Assembly (NCBI GenBank): GCA_026397235.1
Contig: JAPLVG010000016.1
Location: forward strand, 1 to 50,980
DNA length: 50,980 nt
Direction: 5' to 3'
DNA from: Candidatus Berkelbacteria bacterium
GTDB lineage: Bacteria > Patescibacteriota > UBA1384 > XYA2-FULL-43-10 > CAINNR01
Position numbers and translations under genes: made by a program. Numbering within the stretch: position 1 is the first letter of the stretch; each line of letters begins with the position of its first letter. Below, piece after piece: positions 18,844 to 29,195 of the stretch. Under the pieces are notes generated by a model. That model saw nothing but the letters and a program-made list of their open reading frames with translations, searched no databases and was not told the DNA's origin.

Positions 18844-18867
18844 GCCCGGCGCTGCTACGCGTCGGGC
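18844..18867. terminator. Hairpin terminator GCCCGGCGC...GCGTCGGGC
   Basis: Inverted repeat flanked by A-run. Confidence 0.55.
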
Positions 18868-18879
18868 AAAGTGATCGGA

Positions 18880-19281
18880 TCAGCGGAATGTCATTGCCGC
18901 TTGTTGCGGCTTGACCGATCTGGTTGGCGTCGGCGGTATCACCGGCGGAGTGATGATCGGTAGCGTGGTTTTGGCCCGTCGCTTGGCTCTGACGACGGCG
19001 CTGGGCCGGCGACCATTTTCGCGTCGCTCACTGCGAAGAAATTTTGCAGTGCATTCAACGTCGTCCGGGAAGGCAGATTTTCCCATTCTCCTGGCGCAAC
19101 TGCAAGCCTGTATTTTGGCTTGAGTTTCGGTTTCATCATTGTGTCCATCAACTATTGATGTTACCGATTGCTGGATCACTTGTTCGCCACCAGACTTCTT
19201 ATTCTCGGGAAATTCCGGGTGATAAACACGGTAGATGATCGCGAAGGTGATGGTCGGCTCTGACTTTTCCAGCGGAATCAC
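18880..19281 (-). CDS. Orphan small hypothetical protein
   Basis: ORF upstream of a terminator; Pro/Thr-rich C-terminus. Confidence 0.4.
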   Translation of the reverse strand: MIPLEKSEPTITFAIIYRVYHPEFPENKKSGGEQVIQQSVTSIVDGHNDETETQAKIQACSCARRMGKSAFPDDVECTAKFLRSERRENGRRPSAVVRAKRRAKTTLPIITPPVIPPTPTRSVKPQQAAMTFR

Positions 19282-19550
19282 ATCCTTTGGCGGAATTTAT
19301 ACTGTAAATAATAACACAAATGACATCATTTTGTCAAGTTGATGAAAAAATATCGGTGCGGTATAATTAAATCAATCAAACCCGCTGTCATCCTCGCCCC
19401 GTAATCTCAGGGGTAAACTCCGGCGGGCCGTTCGAGGCTCTGAGGAGCCCTCAAGCTCTCGAAGAGGATCCACTAAGGAATTACTATCAGTAGATTCCCG
19501 ACTGCTCGGGAATGACAAAAGAATTAATTTGAAAGGACAGAAGGAAAATC

Positions 19551-20105
19551 ATGGAAACGAAACAGGATTTACTAAAAGCTATGGCTGGGGAATCTTTGGC
19601 TCGCAACAAATATACTTATTTTGCTGAGCAGGCAGAAAAGGAGGGGTTAATTTGGATATCAAAAGTTTTTCTTGAGACGGCTGACAATGAACGAGCACAT
19701 GCACAAGAAGAATTTGAACAAATTAGTGAAGACACCGAAATGACCAATACTTATGGAATCGGTCCGCTAGCGAAAACTTTGGAAAATTTGCGTCACGCTG
19801 CTGAAGGCGAAAAGTTTGAATATACACAAATGTATCCCGGTTTTCAAAAAGTTGCCGAGGATGAAGGCGACGCCGCTGCGGCAAAATTATTCAAAGAAAT
19901 CAAAGAAGTTGAAGAAAAACATTGCGAGCGATATACAAAATTAGTTGATCTTTTGGAAGCTGGAAAACTTTATAAATCAGAGACTGAAATTGAGTGGAAA
20001 TGTTTGAATTGCGGTTACATTCACAAAGGCACCGAAGCCCCGGAAAATTGTCCGCTGTGCAAAAAACCACAGGGCTGGTATATGGGAATTGGGATTGTAC
20101 GATAA
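19551..20105 (+). CDS. rbr: Rubrerythrin
   Basis: Ferritin-like diiron domain plus C-terminal rubredoxin-like CLNCGYIHKG...CPLC. Confidence 0.93.
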   Translation: METKQDLLKAMAGESLARNKYTYFAEQAEKEGLIWISKVFLETADNERAHAQEEFEQISEDTEMTNTYGIGPLAKTLENLRHAAEGEKFEYTQMYPGFQKVAEDEGDAAAAKLFKEIKEVEEKHCERYTKLVDLLEAGKLYKSETEIEWKCLNCGYIHKGTEAPENCPLCKKPQGWYMGIGIVR

Positions 20106-20136
20106 TTTAAAATTTTTAATTTTCAATTTAAAATTA

Positions 20137-21090
20137 ATGACCGAAAAAATACTAGTCACTGATGCGCTAGATCCGGATCTCGACGGCACAGCTTGCATTG
20201 TTGCCTATAGTGAATTTTTGCGAGCGAAGGGCCAAAGTATCGAGACTCTAATTTTTGGTACTCCACAAGAGGAATCGGCTTTTGTTTTAGAAAAATTGGG
20301 TATCGAAATTCCAAACGGTGATGATCTAAATCTTGATTTTGATCAAATAATCCTCGTTGATACCAGCGGCGCTAGATGGTTGTCGAAAAAAATTGATCCA
20401 GCTAAAGTCTGCGAAGTAATTGACCACCGCGAAGTTGCTGACACCGGTGATTTCCCTAATGCCAAAATTCAGCTGGAAATGGTTGGTTCCTGTGCAACTT
20501 TAATTGCTGAAAAGTTTATAGCGGCAAAAATTGTTCCATCTGAAAAATCAGCCATCATTTTGTACGCTGCTATCATATCCAACACTATTAATTTTAAAAA
20601 TAAAGTAACGACCAAGCGGGATAAAAAAGCCGCCAAGTGGCTTGTTGATTTGTATGGAATTTCTGATGAAATAATTCATCAAATGTTTGAGTATAAATCG
20701 GACGTAAAATTATCAATCAAACAAATATTTCAAAGCCAAATTGGCTGCCACACATTTGTTGACAAAAAAGTTTCAACTTTTCAGCTGGAAATTATCGGTG
20801 TAAAAGAATTTATCACTAACAATCTGAATGAGATTAAAAAAGAATTAATATTGATTGCGGCCAATGAGGACTATTTTTGCACATTATTCACTTGTGTTGA
20901 TATTGAGCTAGGCAACAACACTTTTGTTGTGGCTGATAAGAAGTCAGAGGATGTTGTTGCTGGAGCTCTTGGGGTAGAATTTAAGAATGGAATTGCCCAC
21001 TATCCGCATGTTATAATGAGAAAAGAAATTTTACCGAAAATTAAGAACTATTTAGAAAATAGATCTCTCGACTCACTCGAGATGACATAA
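20137..21090 (+). CDS. DHH-family phosphoesterase (manganese-dependent pyrophosphatase-like)
   Basis: VTDALDPDLDGTACIVAY, VDTSGARW, EVIDHRE motifs. Confidence 0.75.
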   Translation: MTEKILVTDALDPDLDGTACIVAYSEFLRAKGQSIETLIFGTPQEESAFVLEKLGIEIPNGDDLNLDFDQIILVDTSGARWLSKKIDPAKVCEVIDHREVADTGDFPNAKIQLEMVGSCATLIAEKFIAAKIVPSEKSAIILYAAIISNTINFKNKVTTKRDKKAAKWLVDLYGISDEIIHQMFEYKSDVKLSIKQIFQSQIGCHTFVDKKVSTFQLEIIGVKEFITNNLNEIKKELILIAANEDYFCTLFTCVDIELGNNTFVVADKKSEDVVAGALGVEFKNGIAHYPHVIMRKEILPKIKNYLENRSLDSLEMT

Positions 21091-21107
21091 AAAAAAGGTA
21101 GGGGAAA

Positions 21108-22143
21108 ATGCGGAAATTAATTGGATTGGTCTCTATTGGCGCCATGATTTTATCAATGTGCGCTTTTTTGTTTGCATTACCGGAATCAGTTAGTGCGGTT
21201 GCTCCATCATACCCGGACCAGGGTTGCGTTAATGGTGTAAACAATTCCGGACTTTACATCTATGCCGACCGATCACAATCCAACGGTAGTTTTCACCCCG
21301 ACATTTAATTGGCTAAATGCCGTATCTGTCCGGATTAAAGGTACAAATCCAACTGGTACGCCGCGCGTTCAGGCGCAAATTTGGGATTGGCATTCAAATC
21401 CTCACCGATTGCTGGCGATGAATACGGTCGAGTTGGTGAATCGCACAAGCGAGTATTGGCAGCCTATCACTGAGTCTTCGCAAGATATGGATCCTGGCTT
21501 GCAATACGCACTGGTTTTGGTGCCAAAAGATGGAACACAAGTTTATTGGTCGGCAACTATAACTACCTCCTGCTATGCTCGTGGTTATGCAATGCACGAT
21601 GGTATACAGGATAATGGTATGATGTACGGTTTTTCAACTTATGGTTGGCTTGATCCAAACAATCCGAATAGTAATGGTCAACTTCCCGGTAGCAGTAGCG
21701 GAACGAGCGGAACTACTGGCAGTGCTGGCACGACGGGTAATACCGGTGCCGGAGCGCCGACTGCTGATCCGGCAGGAAATAATCCGACTGGGGTTGGATC
21801 ATCTAGTAGTACCGGTTCGGGAACATCTGGTAGCGGAAGTTCTCCATCAAATAGCTCAAATTCTCCGAGTGATAAAGATATTGCAGCACTTTTGGCTGAT
21901 TACAAAAATGGGTCTGGTGGTTTTGGCGATTTAGTAAGTGGATTGTTCTTCAGTCCAATAGTTACAATGATAATTCTGCCAATACTCTCGTTTTTGTTCT
22001 GGGCTGGCGTTATTATCTTAATTATTATTCTGATCGTTCGACACAATAAAAAGAAAAAATTAACCGTAGCAGTAGCACCAGCAGTGACTCCAGTATCACC
22101 AGTAAAACCGGAAGAAAAAAAATCTGAACCAGAGAAAAAATAA
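21108..22143 (+). pseudogene. Secreted Ser/Thr/Gly-linker, C-terminal TM surface protein, split by a frameshift near 21294
   Basis: Signal peptide in frame 1 (21108-21308); continuation TPTFNWLNAVSVRIKG in the second frame (21262-22143). Confidence 0.65.
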
Positions 22144-22216
22144 AATTGATCTATTTACCTTGACCGATAAAGATTTTTCGGCTATTTTAATTGTATCCTT
22201 GAAAGGGGAAATATAA

Positions 22217-22861
22217 GTGCAACACAAATCAGCCAAGTTTCCCCGTAGAGAACTGAGTTGTCCATGTCCATGTCGTTATTTTCAGATCCACCGCTCCACG
22301 AATTCAACTGTGCCTTTGGGATATTGCTGGAAAAGGCAGGTTGAGATTACTTTTTGCTCCGAACTATGCACAAATTGTCCAAGTTTCGTCTATGGGCTAT
22401 TCCAGAACAGCATGGTCAAATTGCCAGCGAATCGCTCCGTCATTGTTATGATATATAACAGCGATGGACGGGATAAGGATCTACCCAATCTCTTTACTTG
22501 GGAGATGTGGCAGAGTTTTGGGCAGAAAGTGGAGGCTTGGTACAGGGGTATCTCCGCAGTGAGTGAAAAGCATTCAAGGTCATATGCCGCCGAATTGTTG
22601 TCACTCCCTGCCTGCGATTTGGCGCTTGCCGATCACAAACTACCCCCAGCCAAACCAAAGGAGAATATCTATGGATATTTTCTTCGGGTTTGCCCGTCTC
22701 ATTATCGTCAAGCAAGTCGGGCGGAGCAGATGATAACTGAAACCTTTGAGGTTGCTCTTGATGATTTCATCAAGACACGGGAAACAGAGTTGCATTTGAA
22801 AAGCGTTATAGCTAAAGCTCAAGGCCTGCGCAGAGCTGGAAAAACTCCCGACGACTTGTAG
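22217..22861 (+). CDS. Orphan hypothetical protein, Cys-containing N-terminus, GTG start
   Basis: ORF with purine-rich SD region and downstream CCGACGACT...AGTTGTCGG-T6 terminator. Confidence 0.55.
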   Translation: MQHKSAKFPRRELSCPCPCRYFQIHRSTNSTVPLGYCWKRQVEITFCSELCTNCPSFVYGLFQNSMVKLPANRSVIVMIYNSDGRDKDLPNLFTWEMWQSFGQKVEAWYRGISAVSEKHSRSYAAELLSLPACDLALADHKLPPAKPKENIYGYFLRVCPSHYRQASRAEQMITETFEVALDDFIKTRETELHLKSVIAKAQGLRRAGKTPDDL

Positions 22862-22919
22862 CTGAGTTGTCGGTTTTTTATATAGGCAAATATGACTAAA
22901 ATATGCTAAATTAAGCAAT

Positions 22920-23344
22920 ATGAAGACTAAAAAACCAATTCTTTGCAGTGCATGTTTGTTGGGCGTAAATTGTCGTTATGACGGTAAAACAAAAACCAAC
23001 GACAAAGTTTTGGCGTTAGCAAAAACAGAAACACTGATTCCGGTTTGTCCGGAGCAACTTGGCGGACAGTCGACGCCACGGCCGGATGCGGAAATTGTCG
23101 GCAAAAAAGTTTTGGAATCAAACGGCAAAGACGTAACGTCAGAGTTTCAAAAAGGTGCAAAAGAAGTTTTGAAAATTGCTAAACTTTTAAATATCGAAAA
23201 AGCAATCCTAAAACAACGAAGCCCATCGTGCGGTTCAGGGCAAAATTTATGACGGCAGTTTCTCCCATCAAATAATTTCCGGCGATGGAATCACGACCAA
23301 GTTACTGCGAAAAAACGGCATCGAAATAATTTCGGAAGAGGAAT
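22920..23344 (+). pseudogene. DUF523-family protein, split by a +1 G near 23238
   Basis: ILCSACLLGVNCRYDGK...RSPSCGS then GKIYDGSFSHQIISGDGITTKLLRKNGIEIISEEEL in the shifted frame. Confidence 0.75.
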
Positions 23345-23345
23345 T

Positions 23346-23996
23346 ATGAGTGCGTACTTACTTGGAAATTTGATGTTTATTGTTGTCTGGGTTGTCCTAT
23401 TTTTGAAATTTCCAAAAACTAAAAAACTCCAGCTTTTTGGCAGTGTATTACTTTTACCGTTTGCAGTTCTTGATTTTTGGTTCCGGCCAAATTATTGGCA
23501 TCCGCCCCTACTAATTCATCAAATTGAGCCACTCTCACTCGAAACAGCAGTTTATTGCTTTGTTGCCGGTGGGATTGTGATTGTTGTTGGCAGTTGGATT
23601 TCAAAAACGAAAGACCAGTTCAAAATCAACTGGAAGAATCTGATATATTTTTTGGTGATTTCTTTTGGATTTTATGCGATTTTTCAAAGTTTTCTGGTAT
23701 CGAACGCAATGAATAATTTGAATTTCTCATTCTTGACTATTTGGTTGGTTTTATTGCTGACAAATCCGAAAGAAAATATCAAAAGTTTAATTCCAGCTGC
23801 GATTTTCGCCATTTTTACTATAGTTGCCATTAATTTTGCACTGATTTTTTATCCGAACTTTGTGGTGCAGTACTGGAATCTGCCAAAACTTTGGCGAACA
23901 TTTTTGTGGACACCAACGGAAGAAATATTTTTTGCCGGAATCTTGGCAGCACTTTGGTCGGTCTTACCAAAATATTTAACACATGAAAAAGCTTAA
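23346..23996 (+). CDS. Multi-TM membrane protein (possibly lycopene-cyclase-domain-like)
   Basis: Six or more hydrophobic helices, terminal WTPTEEIFFAGILAALWS motif. Confidence 0.6.
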   Translation: MSAYLLGNLMFIVVWVVLFLKFPKTKKLQLFGSVLLLPFAVLDFWFRPNYWHPPLLIHQIEPLSLETAVYCFVAGGIVIVVGSWISKTKDQFKINWKNLIYFLVISFGFYAIFQSFLVSNAMNNLNFSFLTIWLVLLLTNPKENIKSLIPAAIFAIFTIVAINFALIFYPNFVVQYWNLPKLWRTFLWTPTEEIFFAGILAALWSVLPKYLTHEKA

Positions 23997-24312
23997 ATTT
24001 GCTGAAAAATTGGTGCCGCTGATATTGTCTGGCGAGAAAACTTCGACTTGGCGGCTTTTTGATGATAAAGATTTATCTGTTGGCGATAAAGTAGAATTTA
24101 TCAATTCCGAAACTGGAGATAATTTTGCAGATGTGAAAATTATTAGCGTTGGTGAAAAAACTTTTGCCGATATTACCGAGGCTGATTTTGAAACTCACGA
24201 AACATATTCATCAAAAGACGAAATGTTAAAAACTTACCGCGGATATTACGGTGAGATAGTTGACAAAAACACGAAAGTAAAAATTATAAAATTCAAATTG
24301 ATCCAAAATTAA
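23983..24312 (+). CDS. ASCH-domain protein
   Basis: MKKLKFAEKLVPLILSGEKTSTWRLFDDKDLSVGDKVEFI. Confidence 0.8.
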   Translation: MKKLKFAEKLVPLILSGEKTSTWRLFDDKDLSVGDKVEFINSETGDNFADVKIISVGEKTFADITEADFETHETYSSKDEMLKTYRGYYGEIVDKNTKVKIIKFKLIQN

Positions 24313-24316
24313 TATC

Positions 24317-24345
24317 TTACTACCGTACTCTAGAGTATAGTAGTA
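24317..24345 (+). terminator. Hairpin terminator TTACTAC..TACTC/GAGTA..GTAGTAA + A-run
   Basis: Inverted repeat following the ASCH gene. Confidence 0.45.
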
Positions 24346-24380
24346 AAAAAATAATCAAAATATATTTGTGATATTTTTTG

Positions 24381-24409
24381 TTGACTTTTTGGCATAAATT
24401 GTCTATACT
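24381..24409 (+). promoter_or_regulatory. Sigma70-type promoter TTGACT-17-TATACT
   Basis: Upstream of the two small membrane-peptide genes. Confidence 0.6.
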
Positions 24410-24433
24410 CTTGGCAGGAAAGGTGAGAAACCC

Positions 24434-24628
24434 ATGGTCAATGATACTAGTCAAGTTCAGTGGCCGAAAACAAAGGCTGGTGTCGCGATTCTGATCATCT
24501 GCACTGTTGCCGGATTGGCATTGATCGCGTTTTTGCTGGCGGCTTGCGGTGCCTTTAGTCAAATCGGTCATGAGATTAACTCCCCGACCTGGCCGAACTG
24601 GCATCTGCCGGATTTGTGGGGTGGATAA
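24434..24628 (+). CDS. Small single-TM protein
   Basis: AGVAILIICTVAGLALIAFLLAACGAF. Confidence 0.6.
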   Translation: MVNDTSQVQWPKTKAGVAILIICTVAGLALIAFLLAACGAFSQIGHEINSPTWPNWHLPDLWGG

Positions 24629-24631
24629 GCA

Positions 24632-24766
24632 ATGAAACGCGAACGCCCAAAAGTCAGATGGTGGCTGGTTGTTGTAATTCTGCTGGCGGTATTGATCTAT
24701 CTCATCGGGATTTCTTCCTGTGGGGCGAAAATGCTCGATGGGATAATGGTTGCGGCCTGTGACTAA
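24632..24766 (+). CDS. 44-aa single-TM peptide MKRERPKVRWWLVVVILLAVLIYLIGISSCGAKMLDGIMVAACD
   Basis: Read from sequence (below the ORF-track length cut-off); 3 nt after the upstream gene; downstream GCCATTTTTTTT terminator. Confidence 0.6.
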   Translation: MKRERPKVRWWLVVVILLAVLIYLIGISSCGAKMLDGIMVAACD

Positions 24767-24833
24767 ATGGTTTGCCTGATTGGCGAGCCATTTTTTTTAA
24801 TTTTATTCATTGATGTGATATATTTAGTTCGCT

Positions 24834-25478
24834 ATGAAAACAATTGATGATCTTTTGCAATTAACGACAAAAATTTACGGCATCGGTGACGACCGTCTTT
24901 ACGATTTGACGGATTTATTTTATTATCAGCAAAAGTGGCTTTTGCGTTATATTGATGATAAAAAACATGGTCGAAGGGATTCGGCTAGCGGAAAATTAAT
25001 GGTTTCACTGGCTTGGTATTTTGCCATTATCAGTCGTTTTCGAATCGATTTGCAAAAATTGTTGGAAAAAAGGTATTCGTACAAATGCCCGTTTTGTCTT
25101 GAAATTCCCTGCGACTGCCAGAAATCGGTGAGAAAAAAATCACAAAAAACCGGTCGACCGGTTTCCGGAAATCCAACAAGTTTGGCGGGTTGGCAGAAAG
25201 TTATCGGAAAAATTTATCCTGCCGAGCTAATTGAATTTCGAAATTTGGAAATTTTGCGACAGCAAGATGTTTTTCATCAAACTTTCCGCCGTTTTCGCCA
25301 ATCATCGGGCAAAAGAAACTTGCACGAAATCGAAATTGCCAGCGCTGATTATTTTGTCGAGCTTTTAAAAATCGCCAACAATTTGCAGATTGACATTGCC
25401 AGCGAATATTTCCAATTTTTCTCCGCTGGCTGTTTCGTCTGCCACTCTACACCGTGCGAATGTTTTTACAGCGAATGA
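24834..25478 (+). CDS. Hypothetical protein with two CxxC-x4-CxC knuckles (possibly MazG-like helical fold)
   Basis: CPFCLEIPCDC and CFVCHSTPCEC separated by a helical region. Confidence 0.6.
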   Translation: MKTIDDLLQLTTKIYGIGDDRLYDLTDLFYYQQKWLLRYIDDKKHGRRDSASGKLMVSLAWYFAIISRFRIDLQKLLEKRYSYKCPFCLEIPCDCQKSVRKKSQKTGRPVSGNPTSLAGWQKVIGKIYPAELIEFRNLEILRQQDVFHQTFRRFRQSSGKRNLHEIEIASADYFVELLKIANNLQIDIASEYFQFFSAGCFVCHSTPCECFYSE

Positions 25479-25649
25479 ATCAATTATTGGAGTTCAAGCT
25501 TCGGCTTGTTTAAAAACAAACTAAAGTTTGCTCTCCGATTTTAAAATTGTTGTCAATAAATAATCAAATAGTTCTACTTTTTGCCCTGAATAGAGTCGAA
25601 GGGTATTTTTAAATTGATGAAAGCACTTTAACAAAGGAGTGGTGACGAA

Positions 25650-26126
25650 ATGCAAAAGGTTTCACTTGTTGGCAGTTTGTATCAGCTTGAATTGGAAGGC
25701 GATCGATATGATTTTGAGGATTCATTTGGTATCGGTTATATGGAACACACCAGTTACTATTTTCGCTGGAGAGGGAATGGCCGATTGACCAGATTTAGCG
25801 ACCAAGCAAGTTGGAAATTTGCTTTCAAAACGCCGGCGATAAATAAGTGGAGCAACTGGTCAGGTTTTTATCGCGTGTCGCTGGAGCGGAATGTTTTCAT
25901 TACCATTGACGGCGAATCACGGAAACCAGTAGATCACAACAAAATAATTGATCTGAAAAAAGTTGTTGATATGCTGGTTGAAGATATTTTCCGCCAGACG
26001 AGAAAATCACAGGAGCGAATTCCGCCGGTGTTCATTGATCCACTGGATATAAACGAACTGCGGAAACTTGGAGTTCTGCCGATGCCGGATGGACAATTCG
26101 CAATGGCGGAACTTACCAAAGAATGA
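25650..26126 (+). CDS. Orphan hypothetical protein (158 aa)
   Basis: AAAGGAGTGG SD; terminator at 26138-26159. Confidence 0.6.
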   Translation: MQKVSLVGSLYQLELEGDRYDFEDSFGIGYMEHTSYYFRWRGNGRLTRFSDQASWKFAFKTPAINKWSNWSGFYRVSLERNVFITIDGESRKPVDHNKIIDLKKVVDMLVEDIFRQTRKSQERIPPVFIDPLDINELRKLGVLPMPDGQFAMAELTKE

Positions 26127-26137
26127 ACCAAACCTCA

Positions 26138-26159
26138 GGGATGGAAAAACTTCCATCCC
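26138..26159 (+). terminator. Hairpin terminator GGGATGGAA-aaac-TTCCATCCC + T-run
   Basis: Perfect 9-bp stem followed by ATTTTTATT. Confidence 0.8.
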
Positions 26160-26244
26160 ATTTTTATTGTGTTATATTAAAGTTAGAATCCATTAGATAA
26201 GTTTGCCACGGCAGGAAGCCTCGCAATGACAAAACCAAAAAATT

Positions 26245-27972
26245 ATGAACGAAGTTGAGGAAATAAAGAATAAAATTGATATCGTTGATTTGGTCGGCGG
26301 TTATTTAACGTTGAAAAAAGCCGGTGTTAATTACAAAGGACTCTGTCCGTTTCACAATGAAAAAACGCCGTCATTTATGGTTTCGGCTGAGCGGCAATCA
26401 TTTAAATGTTTCGGTTGCGGTAAAGGTGGTGATGTTTTTACTTTCATTGAAGAAATTGAGGGCATGGATTTCTATGATTCACTAAAACTTTTAGCAGGCA
26501 AAGCTGGAGTCGAATTAAAACAAAAAAGCGGGTTAAAATACGCCGGCAGGGAAGTTGCGCCAACTGAAAAATCAAAGATTTACGATATTAACGATTTAGC
26601 TGCTAAACTTTATCACAAACTGCTGATTGATCACCCAAAAGCGCAGTATGCGCGTAAATACCTCCGGGATCGTGGTATTTCAGAAAAAACAATACTGGAC
26701 TGGAGAATCGGTTATGCGCCAAAAACTTGGGATCTTTTAATTAAATTCTTGGCGGCTAAAGGTTTTAATGAAAAAGATATTTTTAAAGCTGGTTTGTTAG
26801 TTCTGGGTGAAAAGGGAAAATATTGGGACCGCTTTCGCGGTCGAATAATGTTTCCAATTTCCAATATCTCCGGTCAAGTTGTAGCATTTACCGGCCGAGT
26901 TTTGGAAGATGATCCCAAGGCGGCAAAATATGTCAATTCTGCCGAGTCACCAATTTATATCAAAGGCAAAACTATTTATGCATTGGATCGGGCGCGAATC
27001 GACATCCGGGCGCAGAATTGCGCTTTGCTGGTTGAGGGTCAAATGGACGCACTGGCTTGTCATCAAGCCGGTTTCAAAAATGTCGTTGCCGTTTCCGGTA
27101 CAGCGCTGACACAGGACCAACTAAAAATTCTTGCCCGCTACAGTCCAAATATTGTTTTTTCGTTCGACTCTGACACCGCCGGGAAAACTGCACTAAAACG
27201 GGCAATCACCATGGCAATGCAAAATGACATTAACGCCAAAGTTTTGTCATTGCCTGGTTTTAAAGATCCAGATGAAGCGATAAAATCTGACGTGAAGAAT
27301 TTCGAAGTTGCTATCAAATCTGCCAAGCCAGCACTGGAACACTGGATTGACTCATTGGTTTTAGAATTGGGAATAACTGATGTCGCGGCTAAAAAAACAA
27401 TATCAAAAGAGATTTTGCCAGTGATTAAAATTATCTCAAACGATATTGAAAAAGAGCACTATAGTAAATATCTGGCGAAAAAGTTGGCAATGTCGGAAAC
27501 AGCAATTATTGGGCAGCTAGATAAAACAAAAGGAAATATTGAAGAATCAAGGAATCAAGGAATTGATAGATCCAAGTTAACCTACGAACAACGAGTCGCC
27601 GGTCTGGTCTGGCAAGAAAAAAAATTAGCTGACAAAATTCCAAAAAATTTCTTTGATCTAAATTTTCAGGACGAGGCTGCTGAGACATTTTTCGAATCGA
27701 TTAAATCTAATATTGATTACCAAAAGCTTCCGGTTGAGGTTAAATCCAAACTCGATCTGTACGCTTTTGAAGCAACAAAGGAGCTGGATTTAGACGAAGA
27801 AGATATTATCAATAAAGAATTTGATTCATTGCTCCGAACATATGTCGATAAAAAACGGGAGCTTGTTAAGATTGATTTTGCTCAACAGATTGCCGCCGCT
27901 GAAGCCGCCGGTGACCGGGAGAAAATTAAAGAGTTGATGCGTGAGCTTCAAAGTGCTATAGTAGATAAGTAA
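26245..27972 (+). CDS. dnaG: DNA primase
   Basis: CPFHNEKTPSFMVSAERQSFKCFGCGKGGDVFTFI zinc domain; TOPRIM VEGQMDALACHQAG. Confidence 0.96.
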   Translation: MNEVEEIKNKIDIVDLVGGYLTLKKAGVNYKGLCPFHNEKTPSFMVSAERQSFKCFGCGKGGDVFTFIEEIEGMDFYDSLKLLAGKAGVELKQKSGLKYAGREVAPTEKSKIYDINDLAAKLYHKLLIDHPKAQYARKYLRDRGISEKTILDWRIGYAPKTWDLLIKFLAAKGFNEKDIFKAGLLVLGEKGKYWDRFRGRIMFPISNISGQVVAFTGRVLEDDPKAAKYVNSAESPIYIKGKTIYALDRARIDIRAQNCALLVEGQMDALACHQAGFKNVVAVSGTALTQDQLKILARYSPNIVFSFDSDTAGKTALKRAITMAMQNDINAKVLSLPGFKDPDEAIKSDVKNFEVAIKSAKPALEHWIDSLVLELGITDVAAKKTISKEILPVIKIISNDIEKEHYSKYLAKKLAMSETAIIGQLDKTKGNIEESRNQGIDRSKLTYEQRVAGLVWQEKKLADKIPKNFFDLNFQDEAAETFFESIKSNIDYQKLPVEVKSKLDLYAFEATKELDLDEEDIINKEFDSLLRTYVDKKRELVKIDFAQQIAAAEAAGDREKIKELMRELQSAIVDK

Positions 27973-27980
27973 AATCATTA

Positions 27981-28063
27981 AGCGGAAGTAAGCCCACTGA
28001 TCTTTGACACAGATGGGACACAGATCTGTGAATTATCTGTGTAGTTGATCTGTGGACTTACCT
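27981..28063. repeat. ACACAGA-phased palindromic repeat (full hairpin)
   Basis: GCGGAAGTAAGCCCACTGATCTTTGACACAGAT...ATCTGTGTAGTTGATCTGTGGACTTAC. Confidence 0.7.
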
Positions 28064-28075
28064 CAAAATAAATCA

Positions 28076-29185
28076 ATGGCCAAAAAGGTAATAAAATATA
28101 TCAAAGAGGAACCGTTGCCTTTTGCTCCGGAAGTTAATCGCTTGATTGATAAGGGTAAGGCTCACGGTTTTGTTATGATAAATGAACTCTTGCAGGTTTT
28201 TCCAGAGGCGGAAAATGACGTTGGCACTTTGGATGAGGTTTTTGATTACCTAATTGAACATGGTATTGATATTCAGGAAGAGCAAAAAACCTCGATTTTA
28301 GGTACTATTATCGAAAAAAATCGTGGTGAAGGCGATATTCTGGAAGGGCTAGAATCAATCTCTGATGATTCTGTCCGAATGTATTTGCGCGAAATTGGTA
28401 GAATTCCGCTTTTAAAAACTGAAGATGAAGTTCGTCTAGCGAAACGAATTGAAAAGGGTGATCAGTTAGCAAAACGCCGACTGGCTGAAGCTAATTTGCG
28501 GCTTGTAGTTTCTATCGCTAAAAAATATATTGGTCGAGGATTGTCGCTCTTGGACGCTATCCAAGAAGGAAATACCGGTTTGATGCGAGCGGTAGAAAAA
28601 TTTGATTATAAAAAAGGTTATAAATTTTCAACTTATGCCACCTGGTGGATTCGTCAGGCAATTACTCGCGCCATTGCCGATCAAGCCAGAACTATCCGGA
28701 TTCCGGTTCATATGATTGAAACAATTAATAAATTAATTCGTGTTCAGCGCCAGTTAGTTCAAGACTTAGGTCGCGAACCGCTACCGGAAGAAATTGCCCA
28801 TGAATTGGGAATTGAAGTTGATAAAGTCGAACATATTATCAAAATCTCACAGGAAACAGTTTCGCTTGAATCGCCGGTTGGCGAAGAATCAGACTCAAAA
28901 CTTGGCGATTTTATCGAAGACGACAAAAATCTCTCTCCTGAGGAAAATGCCATTTATCAACTTTTGAAAGGTGATGTTAACCGCTTTTTGGAAGTACTTT
29001 CTCCGCGCGAACAGAAAGTTTTGAAGATGCGTTTTGGCTTGGAAACTGGTCGGACTCATACATTGGAAGAAGTTGGAAAAGAGTTCGGTGTTACTCGCGA
29101 ACGGATCCGGCAAATCGAAGCTAAGTCATTACAAAAACTAAAGAAATCCGAATCTTCTGAAAATCTGCATAATTATCTCAAGTAA
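28076..29185 (+). CDS. rpoD: RNA polymerase sigma factor RpoD (sigma70)
   Basis: Regions 2-4: [62 protein letters not shown]. Confidence 0.97.
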   Translation: MAKKVIKYIKEEPLPFAPEVNRLIDKGKAHGFVMINELLQVFPEAENDVGTLDEVFDYLIEHGIDIQEEQKTSILGTIIEKNRGEGDILEGLESISDDSVRMYLREIGRIPLLKTEDEVRLAKRIEKGDQLAKRRLAEANLRLVVSIAKKYIGRGLSLLDAIQEGNTGLMRAVEKFDYKKGYKFSTYATWWIRQAITRAIADQARTIRIPVHMIETINKLIRVQRQLVQDLGREPLPEEIAHELGIEVDKVEHIIKISQETVSLESPVGEESDSKLGDFIEDDKNLSPEENAIYQLLKGDVNRFLEVLSPREQKVLKMRFGLETGRTHTLEEVGKEFGVTRERIRQIEAKSLQKLKKSESSENLHNYLK

Positions 29186-29195
29186 CGAAAGTGAT

